From assembly GCF_028550395.1 (NCBI RefSeq), contig NZ_JAQQKW010000002.1:426503-490502 (forward strand): a DNA stretch of 64,000 bases. The letters are read 5' to 3'. The translations under genes and the position numbers were made by a program. This document shows, one piece after another, positions 40,566 through 48,671 of this stretch. Below the pieces are notes generated by a model. The model was not told the DNA's origin. It did not search any database and worked only from the letters and a program-made list of their open reading frames with translations. The stretch is from Asticcacaulis currens. Lineage in GTDB: Bacteria; Pseudomonadota; Alphaproteobacteria; Caulobacterales; Caulobacteraceae. Position 1 is the stretch's first letter; every line of letters starts with the position of its first letter.

Positions 40566-43072
40566 CGGCCATCCCCCCCTATCTGCCGGATATCGCAAAA
40601 GGAGGCCGACGTATCGAATGCCAGACGCACTGGCTCAGCCCCGGAGGCCTCCAGCCGCAGGCGGTCCCGGTCTTCCCAGACGGTTTTGGGTTTGGCCTGA
40701 CCGGGGGCCAGCGGAAACAACAGGACACGAAAACCGGGGGCGCGGCTGCGGCTGGCGATCACCAGCCGCTTGTCGAGGCCGAAGCTGCGCGATCCGGCCA
40801 AGGCATTGACCTCCGATTGCGCTTCCAGCGTGTCGCGCCGCTCAAAGGTTTCAAGGCGGAAGGACGGTCGGGTCGTATAGTCGATGGCGCGTTGCGGTTC
40901 ATTCATGGCCAGCACCCGCACCAGAAGGCGCGGCGCGCTGCCTTTAGCGCGTTGCCCGGAGGTGTCGATCAGCACCATGTCATTGCCCGCCAGTTCGATC
41001 AGATCGACCTCTGGCCCCGTCTGCATCAGCCATTCATAAAGGCGTTCGCTGTTATCCTTCTGAATCTCATCGGCTATGATCAGCCAGGGCGACGGCCCTT
41101 TGCGGAAATAGAGAGAACGAAATGCCTTCTGAACCGGATTGAAGGCATAGCGTACCGGCCAGCCATCCTCGTCCCACTGGCGCGGATCACCGCGCTCAAA
41201 GCCGCTCCAGAAGGCTGTGACACTGGGCCGGGTATCGCGCTGTAACGGAATGCCACGATACTGTTCGCGAAAGCGTGCCGCTTGCGCGGCATAGTCCTGC
41301 CAGCGCTCATAACGGAACAGTTCGGAGTGTGCCGGTTCGGTCAGGATCTGCTTTGGCCACGCCCAGTCATAGGCGGCCTTATGGCTGCACAGGGCGGTAA
41401 TGGCGTCAGGCGTTTCGGTGACGCGCAGCCATTCACCCGGACCGGGCCAGTAGCCTTGTCCCTTGCCGTCGATCAGTACGCTGTTGTGGTGGCGGGTTTC
41501 CGGGGACCGGAAATTGTCCTTCGCCCACACCTTGCCCAAAGCGGCGAAGGTAAAGGCCCCGCGATCGGCGTGTTCATGACTGGAGCCCACCGAATCCAGA
41601 CGGTTTTCAAAGGTCAGAAAGGCCGCCGTATCCGACCAGTCGGTGCGGGTGTTCAAAGACCCGCGCGTCCTGTCATACAGGGTGACGGGCCGGGCCGGGT
41701 CCAGTGGCACCGGCGTGCCGATCTCCTCTGCCCAGATCAGGGCTTCGATCAGGTGCACGTCACCGTAAAAGGCATTGAGACGCTTGGTCTTGGTCTGATT
41801 ATCAACGCCGGACAGGCCATATTGATGCGCCCACAGGGCCTGCACGCGCGGATCATCTGGAAAATGATAGAGCCAGGCAGCGAGGGTCCACAGGGCGGGT
41901 CCCGTATCGCCGCCGTCACCGCGGCTGATATAGGCGTCGGCACCGGGCGTTTCGCAATGCAGATACCAGTCCAGCGCGGCGCGATGGTGGGCGTGACTCA
42001 AAAGGCCCTCACCCCGCCGGTCAGCCGCCACCATGAACGGCATCCCCCACACAAAACCAAACTGTATATAGCCGATAGCCTCGGTAGAGACGCCGTTTTC
42101 GGTAAAGGCGTAGTCCAGATAGTCTCTGGCGATCTGCACCCCCAGCCGATAGACGCGCGGGTCATAGCCCGCCTCCCCCTCGATAGCCAGGGCCAGCAGG
42201 GGCTGCTGGAGGGCCACCATGACATGGTTCCAGTTGCGGAAATGGTGCGGCAGGCGCGCCCCCTCCCACAGACGCCCATAGGTGACGCGCGCAATCAGTG
42301 CCCGCAAAATCTCCCGCTGGGCCTCCGTCATAAAGCCATGCGCAAAATCATAGCCATAGCCCAGAAGCTGATAGGCCAGAACGTCGCGCATACCCTGCCC
42401 GCTGCGGCTCGCGCCGGTCAGCGAGCCTGACAGCTTGACGCGCCAGACGTCGTCATTCATCGGCTCGGACAGCGCCTGTTCAATGTCCGGCGCAATCAGC
42501 CCGGCATAGGTGGCCAGCGCCGTCGCCGCGCGCGTACCCGTTGTCGTATCCCCTTCGATGCAGGCGATCAGGGCCTGAAGCACAACCCCGTATATCCACG
42601 GCTTGTAATGGCCCACCGGTGGAGGGAAACCACGGCTTTTCACCAGCGCCTGAGCGGCAGTGAGGTCACCGGCAGACAAAGCGTCGTAAAAGGCCTTACC
42701 CAAACTGTCGGGTTTGGCCAGAGCCGTCTCGACCTTCTGCCGGGCGGCGTTGAGCAGGTGGCGACCCGTTTCCGTGCCCTGCCAGCGCCGACGGATTTCG
42801 GGGATTTCGGCCTGAGTGAACAACAGGCGCGGGTGTTGACCTGCCGCGGGAGGCGGCACAAGGCGGTCAGCCCGCTGGCCACGGCGATCCTGCCCCGCCG
42901 CGACCTTGGGTGACGGGGGATAGGGGTAGTCGCCATTGAGCACGCGCTCGGCGTCGAGTTCGCCTTTCAGATGCGCAGGTACCCGTTCCGCTGCCGTCGC
43001 TGCGGCACCTGTCCACAGCAGGGGAAGGGCCGCGACGCCCTTCAACAGATCACGCCTGTGGTGTTCGCTCAT
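40562..43072 (-). CDS. Heparinase II/III-type polysaccharide lyase (paralogue 1)
   Basis: This 836-residue protein has a Tat-like HRRDLLKGVAALPLL signal. An N-terminal alpha/alpha-toroid begins near HPRLLFTQAEIPEI. The C-terminal Hepar_II_III beta-sandwich has the hallmark SSHEHADRGAFTF and HHNSVLIDGKGQGYWPG, with key parts HEHADRG and IDGKGQGYW. Members cleave uronic-acid glycans by beta-elimination, leaving an unsaturated uronate. AGGCGG precedes the start. It is the second gene of the operon, 27 bp after its close paralogue, and coupled to the beta-helix gene. Confidence 0.85.
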   Translation of the reverse strand: MSEHHRRDLLKGVAALPLLWTGAAATAAERVPAHLKGELDAERVLNGDYPYPPSPKVAAGQDRRGQRADRLVPPPAAGQHPRLLFTQAEIPEIRRRWQGTETGRHLLNAARQKVETALAKPDSLGKAFYDALSAGDLTAAQALVKSRGFPPPVGHYKPWIYGVVLQALIACIEGDTTTGTRAATALATYAGLIAPDIEQALSEPMNDDVWRVKLSGSLTGASRSGQGMRDVLAYQLLGYGYDFAHGFMTEAQREILRALIARVTYGRLWEGARLPHHFRNWNHVMVALQQPLLALAIEGEAGYDPRVYRLGVQIARDYLDYAFTENGVSTEAIGYIQFGFVWGMPFMVAADRRGEGLLSHAHHRAALDWYLHCETPGADAYISRGDGGDTGPALWTLAAWLYHFPDDPRVQALWAHQYGLSGVDNQTKTKRLNAFYGDVHLIEALIWAEEIGTPVPLDPARPVTLYDRTRGSLNTRTDWSDTAAFLTFENRLDSVGSSHEHADRGAFTFAALGKVWAKDNFRSPETRHHNSVLIDGKGQGYWPGPGEWLRVTETPDAITALCSHKAAYDWAWPKQILTEPAHSELFRYERWQDYAAQAARFREQYRGIPLQRDTRPSVTAFWSGFERGDPRQWDEDGWPVRYAFNPVQKAFRSLYFRKGPSPWLIIADEIQKDNSERLYEWLMQTGPEVDLIELAGNDMVLIDTSGQRAKGSAPRLLVRVLAMNEPQRAIDYTTRPSFRLETFERRDTLEAQSEVNALAGSRSFGLDKRLVIASRSRAPGFRVLLFPLAPGQAKPKTVWEDRDRLRLEASGAEPVRLAFDTSASFCDIRQIGGDGR

Positions 43073-43099
43073 CGCCGCCTCGCCTGTTCTGTATTGCCG

Positions 43100-45637
43100 T
43101 CAGATCACTTCGGCCTGCCATTGCCCTGCCCGACCTTTGGCGTACCTGACGGTCTCCACACCCCCGGCGTGTCTGAGGGTCAGGGTGGTGCGATCGGCTG
43201 ACCATTGGGTTTGCGGCAAGGCTTCGCCGGAGCGATGCGGATAGAGCAGGATGCGGAAGGCGGGCTCGCGGCTGCGGCTGGCGATCACCAGACGCTTATC
43301 GAGGCCGAACGAGCGCGACCCGGACAAGGCGCCATTGGTCGCCTCCGCTACCAGCGTGTCCCGGCGTTCAAACGTCTCCAGACGCGAGGACGGACGGCTT
43401 TGATAGTCGCGGGCCTTGTCGGGCTCACCCAGATTGAGGATACGCACCAGCAGCAGGCGATCCCCGGTGACGGGCTTTGGCAGACCGTCCGCGCTGCGTT
43501 TGACCGAAGCGTCACACAGGATGATGTCGCTGTTGGTCTGAGCGCAGATTTCGGTATCCGGCCCCGTCTGCATCATCCATTCGTACAGATGGCTCTCATC
43601 ATCCTTGGCAATGTCATCGCTGACCAGCAACCAAGGCCGGAGTTTGCGCGCGAACAGGATCGAACGAAATGCCTTCTGCACCTGGTTATGCGGCAGGCGC
43701 ACGGGCCAGCCGTCTTCGTCCCACAGGCGCGGATCGCCTTGCTCAAAGCCTTTCCAGAAGGCGACCACGGACGGACGGGTGTCGCGCTCACGCGGCACGC
43801 CCGCATAGTCGCGCTGGAACTTCTGCGCTTCGGTCTTGTAGTCCGCCCAGCGGGCATATTTGAAACGTTCGAAGCGGTCAGGGTCTTCGGTCAGGATCTG
43901 CTTCGGCCAGAACCAGTCGTAGGCCGGCTTGCAGTCGCACGCGGCGCGCACATAGTCCGGCGTCTCCTGAAAATCGAGCCATTCGCCCGGCCCCGGCCAG
44001 TAGCCCTGCCCCACCCCGTCAATCAGAATGGTCGAATGGTGGCGAGACTCGACGGAGCGGAAATTGTCTTTGCCCCAATCGCGCCCCAAGGCCGAAAAGG
44101 TGAAATGACCGCGATCGGCGTGTTCGTGGCTGGCCCCCACCGAGTCGATGCGGCATTCAAACTGCACCTGCGCGGCGTCGCGCGTCCAGCCGGAGCGGCT
44201 CATCAGCGAGCCTCTGAGCGGATCGTGCAGCGACAGGGGCAGTTTGAGGTCGGCCACTTCGGTGGGCATAACCGGCGCGACATCCTGCGCCCAGATCAGC
44301 GGCTCGATCAGGTGTACATCCCCGGCCAGAATATTACCGGCGGCCGACGGGGCTGCGCCTTCGCCGCCGGACGCGCTGCGCATCAAAAGCGACCACAAAA
44401 CCGACACGCGCGGATCATCGGGGAAGTGATGATGCCACATGGACACGGTCCACAGAGACGGGCCCGTATCGCCGCCGTCACCATGGCTGATCCAGTTCGT
44501 CTGCGCCGGCGTCAGGGCCTGAAGATACCAGTCGAGCGTTGCGCGATGGTGGCCGTGGGTGAGCAGATTTTCGCCCCGGCGCGTGGCGGCCACGAACAGG
44601 GGCGCGCCCCACACAAAGCCGAACTGCGAATAGCCGATGGCCTCGGTCATCATGCCGCTCGGGGAAATACCATAGGTCAGATAGTCGCGGGCAATCTCAA
44701 AACCCAGTTTGACGACGCGCGGATCGTAACCTTCTTCCCCTTCGATGGCCAGCGCCAGCAGGGGCTGCTGCATGGCGACCATGATCCAGTTCCAGTTACG
44801 GAAATGGTGCGGCAGGCGCGCCCCCATAAACAGGCGGCCCTTGGTGGCCAGCGAAATCGTGCGACGCACTGTGTCGCGCTGCTGCGGAGTCATGAAGGCG
44901 TGACCAAAATCATACCCATAGCCGACCAGATGATAGGCCAGACCATCGCGCAGCCCCTGATTGCTCTTCGGCGAGCCGGTGATCGGGCCGGAGGTCTTGG
45001 CCCGCCAGACATCATCATTCATGTCGCCGGACAGGGCCGTTTCCAGATCGGGCCGCACCATCTCGACATAGGTGGCGAGTGCCGAAGCCGCCTTCTGGCC
45101 CTTGTCAGTGTCGTTAAAGATCAGGGCGTCAAACAGTTCCAGTACGACGGCATAGAGCCACGGCTTATAGTGACCGACCTGCGGCAAGGGCCCCTTGGCG
45201 GCGGCCAGTGATCTGGCAGCCGCCAGATCGCCACGGCTCAGATGGGTGTAAAACAGCGTGGTCCACTGCCCCTCGGCACGCAGAAAGCGGTCGGTCTTGC
45301 GCCGCAGATTGGCCAGCAGTTGACGCCCCGCTTCGGTTGTCTCGGCGCGTTTGCGAATAACGGGCACATCGGAGGGCGAGAACAGGATGCGCGGATGTAC
45401 CCCGGCCTTCGGCACGGCCGTCACGCGGTCGGCGCGGAAACCGCGACGGTCAGCCTTAACATCAAAAGCCGGAGACGGTGGATACGGATAGACCCCGTTC
45501 AGCACCGCCTCCGCACTCAGCTCGCCGGGCAGCCGTACAGTTGGCGCAAAACCTGTCTGACCAAAGGCCGACGTTGCCGCGGCGCTGGCGGCCACACCGG
45601 AGATCAGGAGTGCACGGCGGGACAGATGTTGTGGCAT
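43100..45637 (-). CDS. Heparinase II/III-type polysaccharide lyase (paralogue 2)
   Basis: This 845-residue protein is a tandem paralogue of the gene at 40562. Both share VLNGxYPYPPSP near the N terminus, the HPRxLF toroid start and the SHEHADRG lyase signature. The signal SRRALLISGVAAS is Tat-like. It is the first gene of the lyase operon, with its promoter in 45638-45884. Differences between the copies in the substrate-cleft half could split endo- and exo-activity, but this cannot be read from sequence alone. Confidence 0.85.
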   Translation of the reverse strand: MPQHLSRRALLISGVAASAAATSAFGQTGFAPTVRLPGELSAEAVLNGVYPYPPSPAFDVKADRRGFRADRVTAVPKAGVHPRILFSPSDVPVIRKRAETTEAGRQLLANLRRKTDRFLRAEGQWTTLFYTHLSRGDLAAARSLAAAKGPLPQVGHYKPWLYAVVLELFDALIFNDTDKGQKAASALATYVEMVRPDLETALSGDMNDDVWRAKTSGPITGSPKSNQGLRDGLAYHLVGYGYDFGHAFMTPQQRDTVRRTISLATKGRLFMGARLPHHFRNWNWIMVAMQQPLLALAIEGEEGYDPRVVKLGFEIARDYLTYGISPSGMMTEAIGYSQFGFVWGAPLFVAATRRGENLLTHGHHRATLDWYLQALTPAQTNWISHGDGGDTGPSLWTVSMWHHHFPDDPRVSVLWSLLMRSASGGEGAAPSAAGNILAGDVHLIEPLIWAQDVAPVMPTEVADLKLPLSLHDPLRGSLMSRSGWTRDAAQVQFECRIDSVGASHEHADRGHFTFSALGRDWGKDNFRSVESRHHSTILIDGVGQGYWPGPGEWLDFQETPDYVRAACDCKPAYDWFWPKQILTEDPDRFERFKYARWADYKTEAQKFQRDYAGVPRERDTRPSVVAFWKGFEQGDPRLWDEDGWPVRLPHNQVQKAFRSILFARKLRPWLLVSDDIAKDDESHLYEWMMQTGPDTEICAQTNSDIILCDASVKRSADGLPKPVTGDRLLLVRILNLGEPDKARDYQSRPSSRLETFERRDTLVAEATNGALSGSRSFGLDKRLVIASRSREPAFRILLYPHRSGEALPQTQWSADRTTLTLRHAGGVETVRYAKGRAGQWQAEVI

Positions 45638-45736
45638 TGAACGGACCCTGTAGATTTATGATATTGTTATCTTGAGACTTTATATTCGTCAGCTTCCCCA
45701 GTCAGGCTCCCGGAAGAGATGCGCAGACACAATCTC

Positions 45737-45767
45737 AAAAAAAAGCGCCGCCTTGACGGTCGGCGCT
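45737..45767 (-). terminator. Intrinsic terminator after GH43 gene
   Basis: On the minus strand AGCGCCG pairs with CGGCGCT (45761-45767 and 45744-45750), followed by eight T residues (45737-45744). It lies about 120 bp beyond the GH43 stop and separates GH43 transcription from the lyase operon. Confidence 0.8.
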
Positions 45768-45829
45768 GAGGCTTGGCGAAACGCAATCAGGGAGGGCTGA
45801 TCCGCCGGATTATACATATCGTTCAAAAA

Positions 45830-45841
45830 TTGGTCTGGCAA
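45830..45841. promoter_or_regulatory. Candidate FadR/GntR operator, site 1
   Basis: TTGGTCTGGCAA reads TTGCCAGACCAA on the other strand. Near-copies are at 47663-47674 (10 of 12), 48630-48641 (9 of 12) and 63522-63533 (11 of 12), all upstream of genes in the same locus. Here it lies about 190 bp upstream of the first lyase gene. Confidence 0.55.
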
Positions 45842-45845
45842 TAGA

Positions 45846-45861
45846 ATTTAGATATCTAAAT
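45846..45861. promoter_or_regulatory. Perfect 16-bp palindrome ATTTAGATATCTAAAT
   Basis: It lies just beyond the GH43 stop and next to the candidate FadR site. Its core TTTAGATAT also occurs in the candidate ROK4 operators at 30527 and 32887, so the ROK4 protein could bind here too, or the match may be chance in AT-rich DNA. Confidence 0.45.
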
Positions 45862-45884
45862 ACCAATTCTTCTAATCCACCCAC

Positions 45885-47606
45885 TCAGGGAAGGGACTCA
45901 ACGCGGAAATAGTCGAAATCGGCCGAGCCATTGCGCGTCGCCGTGAAGGCGGGCGTACCGGTAGGAGCGCTGGCGAATATGCCGATCTGCGCCCCAACCC
46001 ACTTACCGGGACGGGTCAAAAACGTGACGCCGAAAGGCGTATAGGCCTGACCTGATTGACGATAGGCAAAGGTCAGGCGGGCGTGTTTTTCGCGCGTCAG
46101 CGACAGCCACGGCCCTTGCCCCTCTGGCAGGGGGACACTTTGCCACTCGGCCTTCGCCTCTGCTTTCAGGCAAAGCGGGCCCGGCTCAACCTTCAGAGCG
46201 GCCACGATCTTCTCCGACCCGCCCGCTTCGGCCTCCGAATTCTCCACTTGCACGAGATAGAGTCCGTCCGCGCGTTTCTCTACGCCGATCCAGGCGTAGC
46301 GGCGCCCCAAGACCACCAGACCGGCGCGCTCACCGGTGCTGACGGGCGCGAAATCGAGGCAGGTTTCCGCCGCAAAACGCTCACCCGGCAGTTTCTGGCT
46401 GAGCACATTTCCGGCTTCATACAGACTGGCTGGCATAGGCACCGCGTTCAGCCGCGCAAAGCCCGGACGCGCCGTCAGGTCGATCCAGTTATCCGCCGGA
46501 TTGGCATTCCATTGCCAGTGCAGGGACAGCCTGCCCTCAAACCTATCGCTACCGCTTAAGTGCAGAGGCTGGTCTTGGGAGGCGCGGGACGAGGCTGTAG
46601 GGACGGTGCCGTGTTTAACCGGTTGCCCCGTCCCATCACCATCCGGGTCTTCGCCGATGATGGGCCAACCATCCTTCCAGGCGACAGGCTCCAGCCAGAC
46701 CACCCGGCCAAAGGAATCCGCATCCTGAAAATGGATGAACCCGTCAGCCCCCTTAAGCGACACCAGCGCCCCCTGATGCGGGCCATTGACGTCGGTCGTC
46801 CCCTGATCGAGTACATTGCGCGCCTCATAAGGGCCGGCGAAATGGCGCGAACGGAACACGCCCTGCCAGCCCTGTTTGACGCCCCCCGCCGGGGCAAAAA
46901 TGTAATACCAGCCGTCACGCTTATAGACCTTGGGCCCCTCAATGGTCGTCCACGGTAAAACGCCCACGGCGGTCTTGACGGGCGGCAGGGTAAAGCCGGC
47001 CACAAGGACAACAGGCTCTGCCTGCGTCTGAACGCGAGTGCCATCCCCGGACAACGGATAGGCCAGCAAGCGGTTATTCATGCCTGCGCGGCTTTTGGCG
47101 AGGCCGATGACCAGCCAGCCCTGGCCGTCATCATCCCAGAAAGGCGTTGGATCAATAAATCCCTTACCGGGCAGGATCAGTTCAGGTTTTGACCACGGCC
47201 CCTCCGGCTTTGGCGCGCGCGTCATGTAAATTCCGAAATCCGGATCGGGATAATAGATGGTCAGATAGCCCTGATGATACCGAATAGACGGGGCCCAGAC
47301 GCCGCCACCGCGTCGTGGGGTAGCAAAGTGCGCCTCCGGTACCAGCTTATCGAGCGCATGCCCGACCAGTCGCCAGTGCACCAGATCATCGGACACAAGG
47401 ATGGGCAAACCCGGCACATTGGCAAAGGACGAGGCCGTCATCACATAGCTGGTCCCAAAGGCCGTCACATCGGGATCGGAATAGTCCTGCGGAATGATCG
47501 GGTTTTCGTACCGTGTCTGCGCCAGTACCGCAGCGCCTCCAAAGCTGGGACTTGTGCACAGGAAGGCAAAACTCAAAAGCCCCGCAAGCCGATACATCCG
47601 CAGCAT
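45885..47606 (-). CDS. Secreted glycoside hydrolase family 43 enzyme (xylosidase/arabinofuranosidase type)
   Basis: This 573-residue protein has a signal peptide ending near VLAQ (residue 30). The five-bladed propeller has NPIIPQDYSDPDV (catalytic base Asp44 or Asp46), IDPTPFWDDDG (pKa-modulating Asp) and IEGPKVYKRDGWYY (acid Glu). A C-terminal concanavalin-like domain from about residue 360 is common in beta-xylosidases. GAGAGG precedes the ATG. It trims xylose or arabinose side chains, or galactose; specificity is not readable. It is divergent from the GntR gene at 47743. Confidence 0.85.
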   Translation of the reverse strand: MLRMYRLAGLLSFAFLCTSPSFGGAAVLAQTRYENPIIPQDYSDPDVTAFGTSYVMTASSFANVPGLPILVSDDLVHWRLVGHALDKLVPEAHFATPRRGGGVWAPSIRYHQGYLTIYYPDPDFGIYMTRAPKPEGPWSKPELILPGKGFIDPTPFWDDDGQGWLVIGLAKSRAGMNNRLLAYPLSGDGTRVQTQAEPVVLVAGFTLPPVKTAVGVLPWTTIEGPKVYKRDGWYYIFAPAGGVKQGWQGVFRSRHFAGPYEARNVLDQGTTDVNGPHQGALVSLKGADGFIHFQDADSFGRVVWLEPVAWKDGWPIIGEDPDGDGTGQPVKHGTVPTASSRASQDQPLHLSGSDRFEGRLSLHWQWNANPADNWIDLTARPGFARLNAVPMPASLYEAGNVLSQKLPGERFAAETCLDFAPVSTGERAGLVVLGRRYAWIGVEKRADGLYLVQVENSEAEAGGSEKIVAALKVEPGPLCLKAEAKAEWQSVPLPEGQGPWLSLTREKHARLTFAYRQSGQAYTPFGVTFLTRPGKWVGAQIGIFASAPTGTPAFTATRNGSADFDYFRVESLP

Positions 47607-47662
47607 CCACCCTCTCCTTACATTATTGACAACCGGCCATACCCGATCCGCAAGACCCTTAG

Positions 47663-47674
47663 TTGCCAGACCTT
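47663..47674. promoter_or_regulatory. Candidate FadR/GntR operator, site 2
   Basis: TTGCCAGACCTT lies in the 136-bp divergent region between the GH43 and GntR1 genes and matches site 1 at 10 of 12 positions. A wider inverted pair, TGTAGTCA (47674-47681) and TGACTACA (47708-47715), lies beside it. Confidence 0.5.
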
Positions 47675-47742
47675 GTAGTCAATTCCTATTTAGATTAATT
47701 TTTAGCCTGACTACACATTATTTTCACATCGAGTGCACATTC

Positions 47743-48498
47743 ATGACAGAAACCCCGTTTGGCAAGCTCTACGAGACCGTCGTCAATGTGATCATTGAAC
47801 AGATCCGCCACGGCAAATACCGGATATCGGATAAACTGCCGCCCGAACGAGAGCTGTCACTGGAATTTAATGTCAGCCGGCCAACGATCCGCGAAGCCAT
47901 GATCGCCCTTGAGGTCATGGGGATCGTCAAGACGCGTAAAGGCTCAGGCGTGTTCATTGCCAATGCCCAACCGGCGCGCTTTGACGGCTTTGACCTGAAG
48001 GTCGGCGCCTTTGAACTGGCGGAAGCCCGCCTCTTCTACGAGGGCGAGACAGCAGCGCTGGCCGCCTTGTCGGCCACACCCGAAGACATTGCCAGGCTGG
48101 AGCAGTTTTTGCAGGATATGCGTATCGAAGCGGCGAATGGCCCCGGCATTGAGGAGTCTGACAAAGACTTCCATATCGGCATTGCCGAAGCCACACATAA
48201 TGCAGCCATGATCGGCGTAGTTAGGTATCTCTGGGATCTTCGCCGCACAAACATGCTTCCTATGTTCGCCGATGCACAGGTAAGGCGAAAGGGTTACACC
48301 CCCGCCCTGAATGAACACGAGCAAATCCTGGAGGCGATCAAGTCACATGATGCCGCTAGGGCAAGAACCGCCATGCGCGATCACCTTCACCGCGTCGTTG
48401 AGATGATGCTGGACTCGACTGAAGACGAACTGATTTCAGAGACCATAAAATTCAATACAAATCAGAAAGATAAGCTCAACAGGCGCGTTGCCCTCTGA
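47743..48498 (+). CDS. FadR-subfamily GntR transcriptional regulator (GntR1)
   Basis: This 251-residue protein has a GntR winged HTH (residues 8-75: KLPPERELSLEFNVSRPTIREA, of which PPERELSLEFNVSRPTIREA is the core) and a helical FCD domain with metal-site residues such as DKDFHIGIAE and NEHEQIL. The ATG at 47743 begins the conserved HTH leader; the frame upstream runs through operator DNA. It is divergent from GH43 and 173 bp upstream of the TBDR. FadR-type regulators often sense sugar acids such as galacturonate or KDG, fitting uronate release by the lyases. Confidence 0.87.
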   Translation: MTETPFGKLYETVVNVIIEQIRHGKYRISDKLPPERELSLEFNVSRPTIREAMIALEVMGIVKTRKGSGVFIANAQPARFDGFDLKVGAFELAEARLFYEGETAALAALSATPEDIARLEQFLQDMRIEAANGPGIEESDKDFHIGIAEATHNAAMIGVVRYLWDLRRTNMLPMFADAQVRRKGYTPALNEHEQILEAIKSHDAARARTAMRDHLHRVVEMMLDSTEDELISETIKFNTNQKDKLNRRVAL

Positions 48499-48572
48499 GG
48501 CATTGACTGACAAACCGTCTGACCGCCAATTATTGCATTTTGGCATCACCCCCCTCTTTTCTGACACAAATC

Positions 48573-48598
48573 GTCCATAAAAACTGAATTTTATGGAC
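48573..48598. promoter_or_regulatory. Perfect 10-bp inverted repeat upstream of the large TBDR
   Basis: GTCCATAAAA (48573-48582) is inverted as TTTTATGGAC (48589-48598) with a 6-bp spacer, 74 bp upstream of the TBDR start. It may be an operator or a leader hairpin. Confidence 0.5.
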
Positions 48599-48629
48599 AA
48601 ATATTTTTATGTCAGATATCTCGTGAAAT

Positions 48630-48641
48630 AGGCCTGACCAA
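48630..48641. promoter_or_regulatory. Candidate FadR/GntR operator, site 4
   Basis: AGGCCTGACCAA lies 31 bp before the TBDR start codon, overlapping the likely transcription-start area, and matches TTGCCAGACCAA at 9 of 12 positions. It is the weakest of the four. Confidence 0.4.
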
Positions 48642-48671
48642 AAGGCGATAACATATATACGGGAAATGGAA

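Noticed and set aside
43205..45211. 668-codon plus-strand ORF opposite a heparinase-type lyase
   Set aside because: It is antisense to a well-supported lyase, has no recognisable domain or ribosome-binding site, and is a shadow frame.
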